From an uncultured Clostridia bacterium (GTDB lineage Bacteria; Bacillota; Clostridia; Christensenellales; Aristaeellaceae), in the NCBI GenBank assembly GCA_946538615.1, contig CAMNGW010000010.1:1-32667 (forward strand): 32,667 nt of DNA. Reading direction: 5' to 3'. Below, piece after piece: positions 24,121-32,667 of the stretch. Made by a program: the position numbers and the translations under genes. The notes beneath the pieces were generated by a model, which had not been told where the DNA came from, did no database searches, and saw only the letters and a list, made by a program, of their open reading frames with translations. The number at the start of each line of letters is the position of its first letter. The stretch's first letter is position 1.

Positions 24121-25295
24121 AACAGGAAAAAGCAGAAATCATCCAGGCCGTAGAGGCCCTTGCCCACGAAAAAGATATCAGCACGGACCTCCTTTTCACA
24201 GCGATTGAAGAAGCCCTGCGCGTCGCCTACCGCCGCAATCTCCCAAGGGACGCGGTGGAGCCGGCGAGTGTGGTGGCACGCATGAACCGTGTCACCGGTG
24301 CGATCAATGTATATGCCCGTATGATGGTTGTTGAAGAAGTGACCAATCCGGCGTCACAGATCACCCTTGAGGATGCCCAGAAGTTCCGTCCGGGTGCCCA
24401 GATCGATGACATTATCGAAAAGGATGTCACACCGAAAGGGTTCCTGCGTGTGGCGGCTCTGACAGCCAAGCAGGTGATCATGCAGCGCATCCGTGAAGCG
24501 GAGCGGGGCAAAATTTACGATGAGTATGTGGAAAAAACGGATGAGATCCTCACAGCTGTTGTCCAGAGTACAGATGAGCACAATGTATATGTTGAGCTGG
24601 GCAGCACGTCCGGCATTCTTGAGAAGAAAGAATGCATTCCCAATGAAGTGCTCAAAGAGGGCGACCATGTCAAGGTATATGTGCTTGAAGTGCAGCGCGG
24701 TGTGATGCCGGGGACAAACGGGCCCCAGGTCCGTGTATCCCGTATCCATCCCAATCTGGTCAAGCGCCTCTTTGAAATGGAAGTTCCTGAAATTGCCGGC
24801 GGCGTTGTGAGCATCAAATCCATTGCCCGTGAAGCAGGGAGCCGTACAAAGATTGCCGTCAGTTCAAATGATCCGATGATTGACCCGGTGGGCTCGTGCG
24901 TAGGTCAGCAGGGCGGCCGCGTCAAGCGGGTCGTCAATGAGCTTAATGATGAGAAGATTGATATCATCAAGTGGAGCGATAATCCTGCGGAGTTCGTTGC
25001 AAACGCGCTCAACCCGGCACATGTCGTGGTCATTTACACCGCTGATGAGGGCAAGGTGTGCCGTGCTGTTGTGCCGGACAACCAGCTTTCCCTCGCCATT
25101 GGCGATAAAGGCCAGAATGCAAGACTTGCCGCCAAATTGACAGGATGGAAGATTGATATCAAATCAGAGAGTCAGATCCAAGGTATGGAAGACATGGAAG
25201 ATGAATATGGGAACCCTGTCGGCGTCAGCGATACCTATGAAGCTTTCGAGCCGTTTATCAGCGGTTCTGTGGATTTGGATGATGATACCCTGTAA
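24117..25295 (+). CDS. nusA: Transcription termination/antitermination factor NusA
   Basis: NusA binds RNA polymerase and controls pausing, termination and antitermination. The 392-residue protein has the N-terminal polymerase-binding domain (ALAHEKDISTDLLFTAIEEALRVAYRR), an S1 domain near 135-200 (ILTAVVQSTDEHNVYVELGSTSGILEKKE), and two KH domains (SCVGQQGGRVKRVVNELNDEKIDI and LAIGDKGQNARLAAKLTGWKIDI). The acidic repeats of the gammaproteobacterial form are absent, as expected for Firmicutes. The start overlaps the rimP stop. Tandem placement with rimP, ylxR and infB is the conserved bacterial arrangement. Confidence 0.97.
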   Translation: MKQEKAEIIQAVEALAHEKDISTDLLFTAIEEALRVAYRRNLPRDAVEPASVVARMNRVTGAINVYARMMVVEEVTNPASQITLEDAQKFRPGAQIDDIIEKDVTPKGFLRVAALTAKQVIMQRIREAERGKIYDEYVEKTDEILTAVVQSTDEHNVYVELGSTSGILEKKECIPNEVLKEGDHVKVYVLEVQRGVMPGTNGPQVRVSRIHPNLVKRLFEMEVPEIAGGVVSIKSIAREAGSRTKIAVSSNDPMIDPVGSCVGQQGGRVKRVVNELNDEKIDIIKWSDNPAEFVANALNPAHVVVIYTADEGKVCRAVVPDNQLSLAIGDKGQNARLAAKLTGWKIDIKSESQIQGMEDMEDEYGNPVGVSDTYEAFEPFISGSVDLDDDTL

Positions 25296-25339
25296 GACAG
25301 TGCGGTAGCTGGTGTCACCGGCAAGGAGGACCAATCAAC

Positions 25340-25642
25340 TTGGTAAAACAGAAGAAGATTCCCATGCGTATGTGTGTGGGATGCCGTGAGATGAAGCCCA
25401 AAAAAGAACTGATTCGTGTTGTCAGAGGCCCTGATGGAACCGTATCGCTGGATCCCACAGGGAAAAAACCGGGCCGGGGCGCTTATGTGTGCCGGAACGG
25501 GGATTGCTTAAACAGGGCTATTCGTCAAAAACAGCTTGAGCGACAGCTGGAAGCCAAGCTCAGCGAAGAAACGACAGAGGCGCTAAAGGAAACCCTGGCA
25601 AGTCTCAGAGAACAGGAGGAGGCAGCCGGGACGGATGGATGA
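25340..25642 (+). CDS. ylxR: YlxR family (DUF448) RNA-binding protein
   Basis: The 100-residue basic protein has RMCVGCREMKPKKELIRVVR near 10-29 and GRGAYVCRNGDCL near 46-58, the two hallmarks of YlxR. It is thought to bind RNA (including P-RNA in some species) and act as a nucleoid- or ribosome-associated regulator; the role here is by family only. The start is the TTG at 25340 with AAGGAGGA at 25323-25330; the following codons (VKQKKIPMRMC) fit the family's N-terminus. A 25-residue acidic/polar tail continues past the conserved core and overlaps the next gene by 8 bases. Confidence 0.93.
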   Translation: MVKQKKIPMRMCVGCREMKPKKELIRVVRGPDGTVSLDPTGKKPGRGAYVCRNGDCLNRAIRQKQLERQLEAKLSEETTEALKETLASLREQEEAAGTDG

Positions 25643-25994
25643 AAGAAAAGTGCAGGGCTATCTCAGCCTGAGCATGCGTGCAGGAATGGCAGTTTTTGGT
25701 GAAGACAGCTGTCTGAAAAGTGTCCGTTCTGCCAAATGTGCGTGTCTTCTTCTGGATCAAACAGCTTCCAGTAATACAATCGATCGCTACAGGAGCGCCT
25801 GCAGACATGCAGGAGTTCCGATGTATATTCTGCCGGAAGACATGATTTTCCGGGCAACAGGAAAGCCAGGCGTGTCCATGGCCATTATGCCGGGCGGGTT
25901 GGCGAACCAGGTTATTGGTCTATTGTCAGATGGTGATAAAGATAAGCACGATATTATCGGGGGTGCAAGCAGTACATGGCGAACATCAAACTGA
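25635..25994 (+). CDS. L7Ae/L30e-family ribosomal-type protein (YlxQ-like)
   Basis: The 119-residue kink-turn RNA-binding-fold protein has [45 protein letters not shown] near 1-45. The sequence pattern [15 protein letters not shown] matches the LGLARRAGKLVSGED opening of the family. In Firmicutes the gene lies between ylxR and infB, as here. The function is probably RNA binding on the ribosome; no essential role is known. It overlaps ylxR by 8 bases and infB by 19 bases, so translation is coupled on both sides. The tail SSTWRTSN after residue ~110 is weakly conserved-looking. Confidence 0.85.
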   Translation: MDERKVQGYLSLSMRAGMAVFGEDSCLKSVRSAKCACLLLDQTASSNTIDRYRSACRHAGVPMYILPEDMIFRATGKPGVSMAIMPGGLANQVIGLLSDGDKDKHDIIGGASSTWRTSN

Positions 25995-28900
25995 AGGATG
26001 CAACAAAAGAACTGACACAGGATACCGAGAAGGCAATTAATGAAGCCGTCCGCCTGAAAAAAGTGGCGGACCAGATGCTTTCTCAATTACGGGATATGGA
26101 AAAGGGCTATAAGCAGAAAGCCCAGGAGGAAGCAGAACAGCTGAAGCGCGAAGAAGAGCGCAAGGCGATTTCTATGCAGTCCCGTGCCTATACCGCCGAG
26201 AGCGGCTACGTGATGCACGACGCCAATGAACTGTCCAAGCCTGAGACGAAGGCCGACAAAGCAGCGGACGATGTCAAGTCTGTGAAAAACAGTGAGGCGT
26301 CCGCTGAGAAAAAGCCGGAAACACCTGAAGCACAGGATGCCAATAAGGAAAAGGCACCTGAGACCAGGCCTGAAGTGAAGGAAGAGCCCAAGCCTGAAGT
26401 AAAGGCGGAAACCAGACCGGAAGCGAAGGAAGAGACCAGGCCTGAAGTGAAGGAAGAACCCAAGACTGAAGTGAAGGCAGAGACCAGACAGGAAGAAAAG
26501 CCCGTTCCTTCAAAGCCTGAAGAAAAAGATGAGGTCGGACAGGAAACCAAACCGGATACAAAACAGGAAGTGAAGCCTGTGGTGAGTGAGACCAAGACAG
26601 ATAAGACTGAGAAAAAGCCTGAGGTAAAGGCTGAAAAAGCAGCCCATCCCCAGGATAAGCCAGTTAAAGCTGTTCAGCCGGAAAAGGCAAAAGAGCAGAA
26701 GGCTGCCCAGCCAGAAAAGCCACAGGAAGTGAAACCTGTTACGCAGGAGAAACCCAAAGATCCGAAAGCGGAGACGGCTGCAAAGGCCAAGCCTGTTCAG
26801 CCGGAGAAGCCCAAGGACCAGGTTCCTCAGCCCGAAAAAGCACCGGAGAAGCCCAAGGATCAGAAGGCAGCACCGGTGGACAAGGCGAAGGAACAGAAGC
26901 CCAAGCGCCCGGCCATCGGCCAGATCATTGCAAGACCCGGAGATCCTCTGCCTGTTCAGAAGCCTGTCGGTCTTGCACCGAATGTGGTCCGTCCGCCAAA
27001 GCCCGGCGAGACCCAGCCGCGTCCTCAGCAAGGACAGTTTGGGCGTCAGGGACAGCCGCGTCCCCAACAGCAGGGGCAGTTTGGGCGTCCCGCCCAGCAA
27101 GGACAGGCACGTCCTGCTCAGGGCAGCCAGTTTAACCGTCAGGGAGCCCCGGGACAGGTACGGCCCGGTCAGTCTGGTCCGTTTAACCGGCAGGGCGGAC
27201 AGAACATGGGACAGAAGCCGACTGGTGGGTTCCAGCCGCGTCCTCAGCAGCAGAGCGGCGGTGGGTTCCAGTCACGTCCCGGCGGATCACGTCCAGTAGG
27301 CGGCGGACGGCGCAGCCCTGCGCCTGATCTTGTTCCTACTGTGGAGAAGGAACGCGTTTCCAATTATGATCCGAATAAGAAGAATTATCAGCGTCAGCAC
27401 GATCCTGAGCAGCATGCCACACGCAACCGCAAGCAGGAAGCACGCAAGAATTTCAACGGTTATGATGACGAGGTCATCCGCGGCGGCAAGCGCGCAAGGT
27501 CGAAAAAGCCCAGTGTCCAGCAGACCATGGCCCCGATTAAGATTGAAACAGCCTACATGTCCGGTGACACGATCACTGTCCGTGACCTTACCGAACGTGT
27601 TGGCAAGACCGCTGGAGAAATCATTAAGCAGCTGATGATTTTGGGCAACATGGCCACGATCAACTCAGAAATCGATTTTGATACAGCGTCCCTTGTGTGC
27701 CAGGAATTCGGCATCACACTGGAGAAAAAGGCTGATAAGACTGCAGAAGATGCACTTGTTGCAGAGGACTTTGAGGATGATGAAGATAACCTCATCCCGC
27801 GTCCTCCGGTTGTCACAATCATGGGCCATGTCGACCACGGTAAGACTAGCCTGCTGGACTACATCCGCAAGAGCCGTGTGACAGCGGGCGAGGCAGGCGG
27901 CATCACCCAGCATATCGGCGCATATACCGTTATGCTCGACGGCCGTCAGATTACTTTCCTGGACACACCTGGCCACGAAGCTTTCACAGCAATGCGTGCC
28001 CGTGGTGCACAGGCGACAGATATTGCTGTGCTTGTGGTTGCTGCAGATGACTCTGTTATGCCCCAGACAGTTGAGGCAATCAACCATGCAAAAGCGGCAA
28101 ACGTCCCGATTATTGTGGCGATCAATAAGATGGATAAACCCGCTGCTGACCCGGAACGTGTCAAGCAGGACCTGACCAAGTATGACATTGTCTGCGAAGA
28201 CTGGGGCGGAGATACGCCCTGTGTGCCGGTATCTGCTCTGACAGGTGCAGGTGTTGATGATCTGCTTGAAATGATTCTCCTTCAGGCAGATGTGATGGAA
28301 CTGAAAGCTAATCCGAACCGGCTTGGACGCGGTGTCATTATCGAAGCCAAGCTGGACAAGTCCCGCGGACCTCTGGCAACGGTTCTGCTGCAGAATGGTA
28401 CACTGCATGTAGGCGACAACATTATTGCAGGTATGGCCAGCGGACGTGTAAGGGCTCTGATCAATGACCGCGGTGAGAAAGTGAAGGAAGCAGGACCTTC
28501 CATGCCTGTAGAAATTATGGGCTTTGACGAAGTGCCCAGCGCCGGAGACGAAATGATCGCTGTCGGCGATGACCATCTGTCGCGTCAGGTGGCTGATGAG
28601 CGCAAAGAAAAACTGCGTGCACAGCGCCGCGGAGATGCAGCAAAACTCACCATGGAAAATCTTTTCTCCTCCATTGAGGAAGGCAAGATTACCAACCTTA
28701 ACCTTATCATCAAGGCAGATGTACAGGGTTCTGTTGAGGCTGTTAAGCAGGCAATGGAAAAACTCTCTAATGAAGAGGTGCGCGTACGCATTCTGCATGC
28801 TGCAGCAGGTGCCATTACCAAGGATGATGTCAACCTGGCTTCTGCATTCAACGCCATCATCATTGGCTTCAACATCCGGCCCGATGCCAGTGCCCGTGAA

Positions 28901-29296
28901 GCAGCTGAGAAGGAAAAGGTTGATGTCCGCCTGTATACCGTCATCTATAAAGCGATTGAAGATATGGAGCTTGCCATGAAGGGCCTGCTTGCACCGGAGT
29001 ACCGCGAAGTACTGCTCGGCCATGCCGAAGTGCGCAATGTCTTCAAGATCACAGGTGCAGGTATTATTGCAGGCTGCTATGTGCAGGACGGAAAAGTCCA
29101 GCGCAATGCGAATGTCCGTCTGCTGCGTGACAACGTGGTTGTCTTCACAGGCAAGCTGTCTTCTCTGCGCCATCTCAAAGACGACGTCAAGGAAATGGCT
29201 GCCGGTTATGAATGCGGTATGAGCCTTGAGGGCCATAACGACATTAAAGAGGGCGACGTTGTCGAGTGCTATATTATGGAAGAGATTCCGCGATAA
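25976..29296 (+). CDS. infB: Translation initiation factor IF-2
   Basis: The GTPase brings fMet-tRNA to the 30S subunit and promotes 70S joining. At 1106 residues it is long. Residues ~1-95 form a helical segment, ~96-345 a Glu/Lys/Pro-rich region with tandem 8-residue repeats, and ~347-445 a Gln/Gly/Arg/Pro-rich stretch with recurrent QFGRQG and FNRQG. An IF2_N-type domain lies around 515-590 ([41 protein letters not shown]). The G domain follows: [13 protein letters not shown] (617-629), [22 protein letters not shown]. Domains II, III and the C-terminal fMet-binding domain complete it, ending EEIPR. The ATG at 25976 is in the 3' end of the preceding gene, with GGGGGTG upstream. Only the N-terminal half is unusual. 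Confidence 0.98.
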   Translation: MANIKLKDATKELTQDTEKAINEAVRLKKVADQMLSQLRDMEKGYKQKAQEEAEQLKREEERKAISMQSRAYTAESGYVMHDANELSKPETKADKAADDVKSVKNSEASAEKKPETPEAQDANKEKAPETRPEVKEEPKPEVKAETRPEAKEETRPEVKEEPKTEVKAETRQEEKPVPSKPEEKDEVGQETKPDTKQEVKPVVSETKTDKTEKKPEVKAEKAAHPQDKPVKAVQPEKAKEQKAAQPEKPQEVKPVTQEKPKDPKAETAAKAKPVQPEKPKDQVPQPEKAPEKPKDQKAAPVDKAKEQKPKRPAIGQIIARPGDPLPVQKPVGLAPNVVRPPKPGETQPRPQQGQFGRQGQPRPQQQGQFGRPAQQGQARPAQGSQFNRQGAPGQVRPGQSGPFNRQGGQNMGQKPTGGFQPRPQQQSGGGFQSRPGGSRPVGGGRRSPAPDLVPTVEKERVSNYDPNKKNYQRQHDPEQHATRNRKQEARKNFNGYDDEVIRGGKRARSKKPSVQQTMAPIKIETAYMSGDTITVRDLTERVGKTAGEIIKQLMILGNMATINSEIDFDTASLVCQEFGITLEKKADKTAEDALVAEDFEDDEDNLIPRPPVVTIMGHVDHGKTSLLDYIRKSRVTAGEAGGITQHIGAYTVMLDGRQITFLDTPGHEAFTAMRARGAQATDIAVLVVAADDSVMPQTVEAINHAKAANVPIIVAINKMDKPAADPERVKQDLTKYDIVCEDWGGDTPCVPVSALTGAGVDDLLEMILLQADVMELKANPNRLGRGVIIEAKLDKSRGPLATVLLQNGTLHVGDNIIAGMASGRVRALINDRGEKVKEAGPSMPVEIMGFDEVPSAGDEMIAVGDDHLSRQVADERKEKLRAQRRGDAAKLTMENLFSSIEEGKITNLNLIIKADVQGSVEAVKQAMEKLSNEEVRVRILHAAAGAITKDDVNLASAFNAIIIGFNIRPDASAREAAEKEKVDVRLYTVIYKAIEDMELAMKGLLAPEYREVLLGHAEVRNVFKITGAGIIAGCYVQDGKVQRNANVRLLRDNVVVFTGKLSSLRHLKDDVKEMAAGYECGMSLEGHNDIKEGDVVECYIMEEIPR
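26363..26506 (+). repeat. Six tandem 24-bp repeats in infB
   Basis: Residues 130-177 of IF-2 are six consecutive 8-residue units of the form T/P-R/K-P-E-V-K-E/A-E, the first three forming a larger 72-bp unit that recurs nearly exactly. The last unit is degenerate. Such repeats can vary in number between strains. Confidence 0.85.
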
Positions 29297-29306
29297 AAGA
29301 AAAGTT

Positions 29307-29346
29307 ATGCGGGAGGCAGGAACGTTTCCTGTCTCCCGCATTTATT
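29307..29346 (+). terminator. Strong hairpin between infB and rbfA (attenuator or mRNA-processing stem)
   Basis: A 16-bp stem with one G·U pair (29307-29322 with 29326-29341), a 3-base loop, then TTATT. It would terminate part of the transcripts and lower expression of rbfA-ribF relative to infB; the weak T-run suggests partial action. Confidence 0.75.
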
Positions 29347-29365
29347 AAAACGGAGTGAAAATATC

Positions 29366-29728
29366 ATGACTTATCAGAGAACGGACAGACTTGCTGAAGA
29401 AATTCAGCGGGAAGTCGATGACGTGATCCGTCACGAATTACATGACCCCCGTATTGATGGGACATATTCTGTGACACGGGTGGAAGTGACCCGTGACCTT
29501 CGGTACGCAAAATGTTTTGTAAGTGTGCTTGAGGATGACAAACGCGAAGGCCTCCTTGAAGCACTGAAAAGTGCTAAGGGGTACATAAGACGTGTTCTTG
29601 GCAAAAATATGCATTTGCGTTATACGCCTGAAATACTGTTTGTGGATGACCGGAACATTGCGTATGGCGTTCATATTGCACAGGTTCTTTCCGAGGTCAC
29701 AAAGGGGGAGCACCATGACGAGACATGA
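29366..29728 (+). CDS. rbfA: Ribosome-binding factor A
   Basis: The 120-residue KH-fold protein matures the 16S rRNA 5' end and aids growth in the cold. Family features are YQRTDRLAEEIQREVDDVIRHELHDPRI near 3-30, TRVEVTRDLRYAKCFVSVL near 37-55, and RRVLGKNMHLRYTPEILFVDD near 74-94, all in the usual order. GGAGTG precedes the ATG. The final 14 bases overlap the next gene, so translation is coupled. The preceding hairpin may set its level relative to infB. Confidence 0.95.
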   Translation: MTYQRTDRLAEEIQREVDDVIRHELHDPRIDGTYSVTRVEVTRDLRYAKCFVSVLEDDKREGLLEALKSAKGYIRRVLGKNMHLRYTPEILFVDDRNIAYGVHIAQVLSEVTKGEHHDET

Positions 29729-30731
29729 GGCACTTGAAGCGATTGCAGAAGTGCTGAAGTCATCTGCCCGTATCGCTGTCGCGGCCCACTTGAATCCCGA
29801 CGGTGACTGTATAGGCTCTGCGCTCGCTCTCAGGCTGATTCTTCAGGCTATGGGAAAAACTGCTGATGTTTATGACAGGGATAAGGTTCCTGATAATCTG
29901 ACCATGCTTGCCGGCTCGAATGAAGTGAGACAGCTTGATGCGCCGCAGGGCCGGTACGATGTACTCGTATGCGTGGACTGTGCCGATCTTTCAAGGGTAG
30001 CTGATCCCTCTGTTCCTACACAGGCACAGGCTTTGAAGGCATTGATGGAAGCCTGTGATGATTTCCTTCAGATTGACCATCATCCGAGCAATCCGGGATA
30101 TGCAAGAATCAATGCCATTGACGGGAACGCAGCTGCTACTGCTGTCATGATCCATGAACTGATGGAATTATTGGACGTGAAAGCGACGCCTGAGATCGCA
30201 GAATGCCTTTACACAGGCGTTTCCACTGACACCGGGAACTTTCTGCAGGACAATACCAACGAAGATGCGCTGCGCGTGGTGGCTGCACTTCAGGTAACTG
30301 GTTTTAACCAGGCCGCCATTGGACGGAAACTGTTTGCTGAGCGGCGCCCTGAGCAGCTCGCGCTGATCACAAGGGCCCTGAATACGCTCCGCTATGATGA
30401 GTCACATCATGTGACATGCATGCTTCTGACCCTCAGAGATTTTGAGGAGACAGGTGCCCTTTCAGAGGACGCGGATACCATTGTGAACTTTGGCCGTGAC
30501 ATTGCAGGTGTACATATGGCTATGCTTGCCCGGGAAACCCATGAAGGGGTTAAAATGAGTCTCAGGTCCATAGCTCCGTATACTGTATCTGAGGTGGCAA
30601 AACGCTATGGCGGTGGTGGCCACGCTATGGCGGCTGGGTGCACGGTTCACGGCATGGGTGTCCAGGAAGCGGCAGATGCTGTTTTTGAGGACCTGCAGAT
30701 GTTTTGCAGACAGCAGGAAGGTTCAGCATGA
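29715..30731 (+). CDS. nrnA: DHH-family phosphoesterase NrnA (oligoribonuclease / pAp phosphatase)
   Basis: The manganese-dependent enzyme degrades 2-5-nt RNA oligos and dephosphorylates 3'-phosphoadenosine 5'-phosphate, completing mRNA turnover. The 338-residue protein shows AAHLNPDGDCIGSALAL near 23-39, the DHH motif with D121-H122-H123, and YTGVSTDTGNFLQDNT near 170-185. The DHHA1 domain has GGGGHAMAAG at 299-308. Length and domain order match the family. The ATG at 29715 is chosen over earlier in-frame codons because GGGGGAG precedes it and it begins the conserved helix; those earlier codons lie inside rbfA. It overlaps truB by 4 bases. Confidence 0.95.
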   Translation: MTRHEALEAIAEVLKSSARIAVAAHLNPDGDCIGSALALRLILQAMGKTADVYDRDKVPDNLTMLAGSNEVRQLDAPQGRYDVLVCVDCADLSRVADPSVPTQAQALKALMEACDDFLQIDHHPSNPGYARINAIDGNAAATAVMIHELMELLDVKATPEIAECLYTGVSTDTGNFLQDNTNEDALRVVAALQVTGFNQAAIGRKLFAERRPEQLALITRALNTLRYDESHHVTCMLLTLRDFEETGALSEDADTIVNFGRDIAGVHMAMLARETHEGVKMSLRSIAPYTVSEVAKRYGGGGHAMAAGCTVHGMGVQEAADAVFEDLQMFCRQQEGSA

Positions 30732-31627
30732 ATGGTTTTTTGAATGTGCTCAAGCCTCCGGGCATGACAAGCGCCGCAGTCGTGTCATATGTGAAACGGA
30801 TCACGAAAGAAAAGCATGTCGGTCATGCCGGCACACTGGATCCGGAGGCGGCCGGCGTCCTTCCGCTCATGCTGGGACGTGCCACACGGCTGTTTGATTA
30901 TCTTGTGGATAAAGAAAAAAGCTATATCGCAGAGGTTGCCTTTGGTGCATCTACAGACACGCAGGATGCCCAGGGCACCATTATGGAAACGGGTGAAAAT
31001 TATCCGGACATGGATAAGGTCCGGACAGCCAGCCTCAGTCTGGTCGGGGATATTGAACAGACACCCAGTATGTACAGCGCGATAAAAGTAGGCGGCAAAC
31101 CATTATACAGCCTGGCTTACAAGGGCGAAAAAGTAGAAGTGCCCTCCCGGATTGTCCATGTGTCACGACTGGAAGTCATGGAGGAAAGGGAACGCCATGG
31201 GTTTCTTATCCATGTGGACTGTGGGAGGGGAACCTATATCCGCTCGATCTGTGATGACCTTGGCAAGCTGAACGGCTGCCCCGCTCACATGCGTTTCCTT
31301 CTCAGGAGCCGGTCGGGTGCGTTCAATCTTGAAAACAGTATGACGCTTGAAGAAATCTCAGCATATGCCCAGGAAGGCATACTGGATGAAAAGATTCTCC
31401 CTCTGGATATGCCCCTGATGCATCTTCAGCAGGTCCGGCTGCCTGAACAGCTGAGAAAGCTGGCTCTGAACGGTGCGAGACTGAAGATTGCGGATCATGT
31501 GCCGGATAACGTACCGCTGAGGACCTATCTGGGCAATACTTTTCTGGGGATCACGCATGCAAGCGGGGGAGAACTCGTCTGGAAAACATTGATTCTGCCG
31601 CAATCTCAAGATTCCGGAGGAAATTAA
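30728..31627 (+). CDS. truB: tRNA pseudouridine(55) synthase
   Basis: TruB converts U55 of the T-loop to pseudouridine in most tRNAs. The 299-residue protein has the opening GFLNVLKPPGMTSAAVVSYVKR and the catalytic motif GHAGTLDPEAAGVLPLMLGRATRL, with the nucleophile D38. SMYSAIKVGGKPLYSLAYKGE near 116-136 and SRSGAF near 196 are also present. A shortened PUA-like end follows. The ATG at 30728 sits in ATGA, overlapping the nrnA stop, with AGGAAGG upstream; the earlier in-frame start would be in the previous gene's body. The next gene follows after 3 bases. Confidence 0.95.
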   Translation: MNGFLNVLKPPGMTSAAVVSYVKRITKEKHVGHAGTLDPEAAGVLPLMLGRATRLFDYLVDKEKSYIAEVAFGASTDTQDAQGTIMETGENYPDMDKVRTASLSLVGDIEQTPSMYSAIKVGGKPLYSLAYKGEKVEVPSRIVHVSRLEVMEERERHGFLIHVDCGRGTYIRSICDDLGKLNGCPAHMRFLLRSRSGAFNLENSMTLEEISAYAQEGILDEKILPLDMPLMHLQQVRLPEQLRKLALNGARLKIADHVPDNVPLRTYLGNTFLGITHASGGELVWKTLILPQSQDSGGN

Positions 31628-31630
31628 CAA

Positions 31631-32506
31631 ATGGTCATTATCCATAATCCCAACAAACGGACCTCACCCTGTGTGCTTGTACTGGGTATGTTCGATGGGG
31701 TCCACAGAGGACATCAGGAACTTCTGATGAGAGGGGCCTACCGGGCGCAGGAACTCCGCATTCCGCTTGTTGTATCGACTTTTGAACCGCATCCTATGGA
31801 AGTATTATTTCCCGGGCATGCGCCGAGGCGTCTGACAACCCTGAAAGAACGGGCCGCATACATGGCAGAGTTCGGTGTGGATGAGCTGTGTGTCACAGCG
31901 TTTACAAGTGATGTTGCTGCTACACGGCCGGAAACGTTCCTTGAGCATATGACGTCCTTTTTCAGCCCCTGGAGTGTGATCTGCGGCTACAACTATACAT
32001 TTGGTGTGAAAGGTTCGGGAAAACCGGAGGAACTGTGTGCTTATGGAAAAGAACATGGTTTTGAGACAATTGTTGTTGACCCCGTTGAAATTGCAGGGGA
32101 TACCGTGAGCTCGACCCGGATCAGGCAGGAACTGGAAAAAGGCAACATCCTGCTGGCCAATCGTCTGCTGGGGCACGCTTATACCCTTGAGGGCATGGTG
32201 GACAGGCGTGGGGAGGTTGCGCTCAAAGACGGGGACCTGAAAGTTCTTCCGGGTGACGGATTGTATGTGGGTTATCTCCGGCCAGAAAAAGGAAGATCCA
32301 GGCAGAGCGTGATTCTCCTGGGGAAGGCAGACACAGAAGAAGCACCGCACATCAGAGTCAGGAACCTGGAAGCCTGTCCGGAATTGAACGGGAAGACGGT
32401 AAACATTTCTCTCAGGGACGCACTTGAGGAAGTCCCGCGGGAGCAGAAAGAGATCATTCCGCAGGATCTGGAACAGGCCAGATCCTGGTTTGAAAGACAT
32501 GCCTGA
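31631..32506 (+). CDS. ribF: RibF-type FAD synthetase with degenerate riboflavin-kinase domain
   Basis: RibF usually phosphorylates riboflavin to FMN and adenylates FMN to FAD. The N-terminal adenylyltransferase is intact: LGMFDGVHRGHQELLM (18-33, with H25/H28), STFEPHPMEV near 53, CGYNYTFGVKGSG near 117-130, and SSTRIRQELEKGNI (160-173). The C-terminal domain (~180-291) starts normally (LLGHAYTLEGMV) but lacks the RGRTLGFPTAN signature that binds ATP and flavin. The usual strand with the catalytic Glu (EVHLFDFDGDLYG-like) reads IRVRNLEACPELNG, with no Glu in that position. It may therefore be an FAD synthetase only, with riboflavin kinase encoded elsewhere. GGAGG precedes the ATG. The usual rpsO does not follow. 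Confidence 0.88.
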   Translation: MVIIHNPNKRTSPCVLVLGMFDGVHRGHQELLMRGAYRAQELRIPLVVSTFEPHPMEVLFPGHAPRRLTTLKERAAYMAEFGVDELCVTAFTSDVAATRPETFLEHMTSFFSPWSVICGYNYTFGVKGSGKPEELCAYGKEHGFETIVVDPVEIAGDTVSSTRIRQELEKGNILLANRLLGHAYTLEGMVDRRGEVALKDGDLKVLPGDGLYVGYLRPEKGRSRQSVILLGKADTEEAPHIRVRNLEACPELNGKTVNISLRDALEEVPREQKEIIPQDLEQARSWFERHA

Positions 32507-32582
32507 CAGCGGCAGACTTTTGAAAGGAAGGACGCAGCCATATCCCGGATCGCCCTCCTCATTTCCTGTGCTGTCAAAAAAA

Positions 32583-32617
32583 GAGAACCAGGCAGTTATC
32601 GCCTGGTTCTCTTTTTT
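32583..32617. terminator. Bidirectional terminator after ribF
   Basis: An 11-bp perfect stem (GAGAACCAGGC 32583-32593 with 32601-32611), a 7-base loop, T6 on the right and an A7 run on the left. It serves the ribF operon and the gene entering from the right. Confidence 0.92.
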
Positions 32618-32645
32618 GGGTTTCTGAGTATAAGCGGGGATCCTG

Positions 32646-32667
32646 TTATCCTTTGACAGCACCGGCT
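32646..32667 (-). CDS. 3' end of a probable LplC-type sugar ABC permease (partial)
   Basis: On the minus strand the last bases read ...AGAVKG followed by TAA (32646-32648). The LplC-type permease inside this window ends VGAVKG, and this short tail is typical of CUT1 permeases. The gene is in the correct orientation to share the terminator at 32583-32617. Only seven codons are visible, so identity rests on that motif. Confidence 0.55.

Noticed and set aside
27665..29341. Open frame of 558 codons on the minus strand opposite infB
   Set aside because: It covers the conserved GTPase half of IF-2 in antisense, has Cys/His-rich unnatural composition, no promoter or ribosome site, and crosses the infB-rbfA hairpin.

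Overview
The window looks like a chromosomal segment of an anaerobic Gram-positive-type bacterium of the Clostridia, possibly a gut or rumen lineage such as Christensenellales. This placement is inferred, not proven. Supporting signs are a T-box riboswitch, RNase Y, a class II tRNA-Ser without encoded CCA, GGAGG-type ribosome binding sites, the order rimP-nusA-ylxR-L7Ae-infB-rbfA-nrnA-truB-ribF, a short ProRS of the archaeal/eukaryotic type, and ABC sugar importers of the LplB/LplC type with no local ATPase. I see no phage, insertion sequence or CRISPR array.

Layout. (1) 1-1407: the 3' end of an Ig-like/leucine-rich surface protein, its terminator, an AT-rich region with four helically phased TCATAA motifs, and a small six-cysteine protein with its own promoter. 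(2) 1431-3207: promoter, T-box leader, proS and terminator. (3) 3258-7661: a tightly coupled four-gene set (NagC-like ROK regulator, unidentified TIM barrel, DUF4127 protein, FAD-dependent oxidoreductase). It converges, through a 19-bp hairpin, on a minus-strand sugar ABC importer (two permeases and a binding protein, 7671-11243) headed by an AraC-type regulator (11354-12310). Together these look like an uptake and catabolism locus for an unknown carbohydrate. (4) 12422-14760: UDP-galactopyranose mutase, convergent with a family 2 glycosyltransferase, suggesting a galactofuranose-containing surface glycan. (5) 14803-20723: a three-gene operon encoding an unidentified 804-residue protein with glycosidase-like architecture, a stand-alone NifU-like domain of 78 residues, and a GH38 alpha-mannosidase. 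This is the least expected combination in the window.

(6) 20865-21029: tRNA-Ser(UGA) on the minus strand with promoter and terminator. (7) 21136-23142: rny, preceded by a long, hairpin-rich leader that ends in an intrinsic terminator about 64 nt before the start codon. (8) 23302-32617: the translation and RNA-processing operon from rimP to ribF, with a second structured leader. IF-2 has a very long disordered N-terminal half, and RibF lacks the riboflavin-kinase signature. (9) The last 22 bases read, on the minus strand, as the C-terminal tail of another LplC-type permease.

The main candidates for undescribed biology are the NifU-like protein inside a glycosidase operon, the ROK/TIM/DUF4127/FAD cassette, and the structured leaders of rny and rimP.
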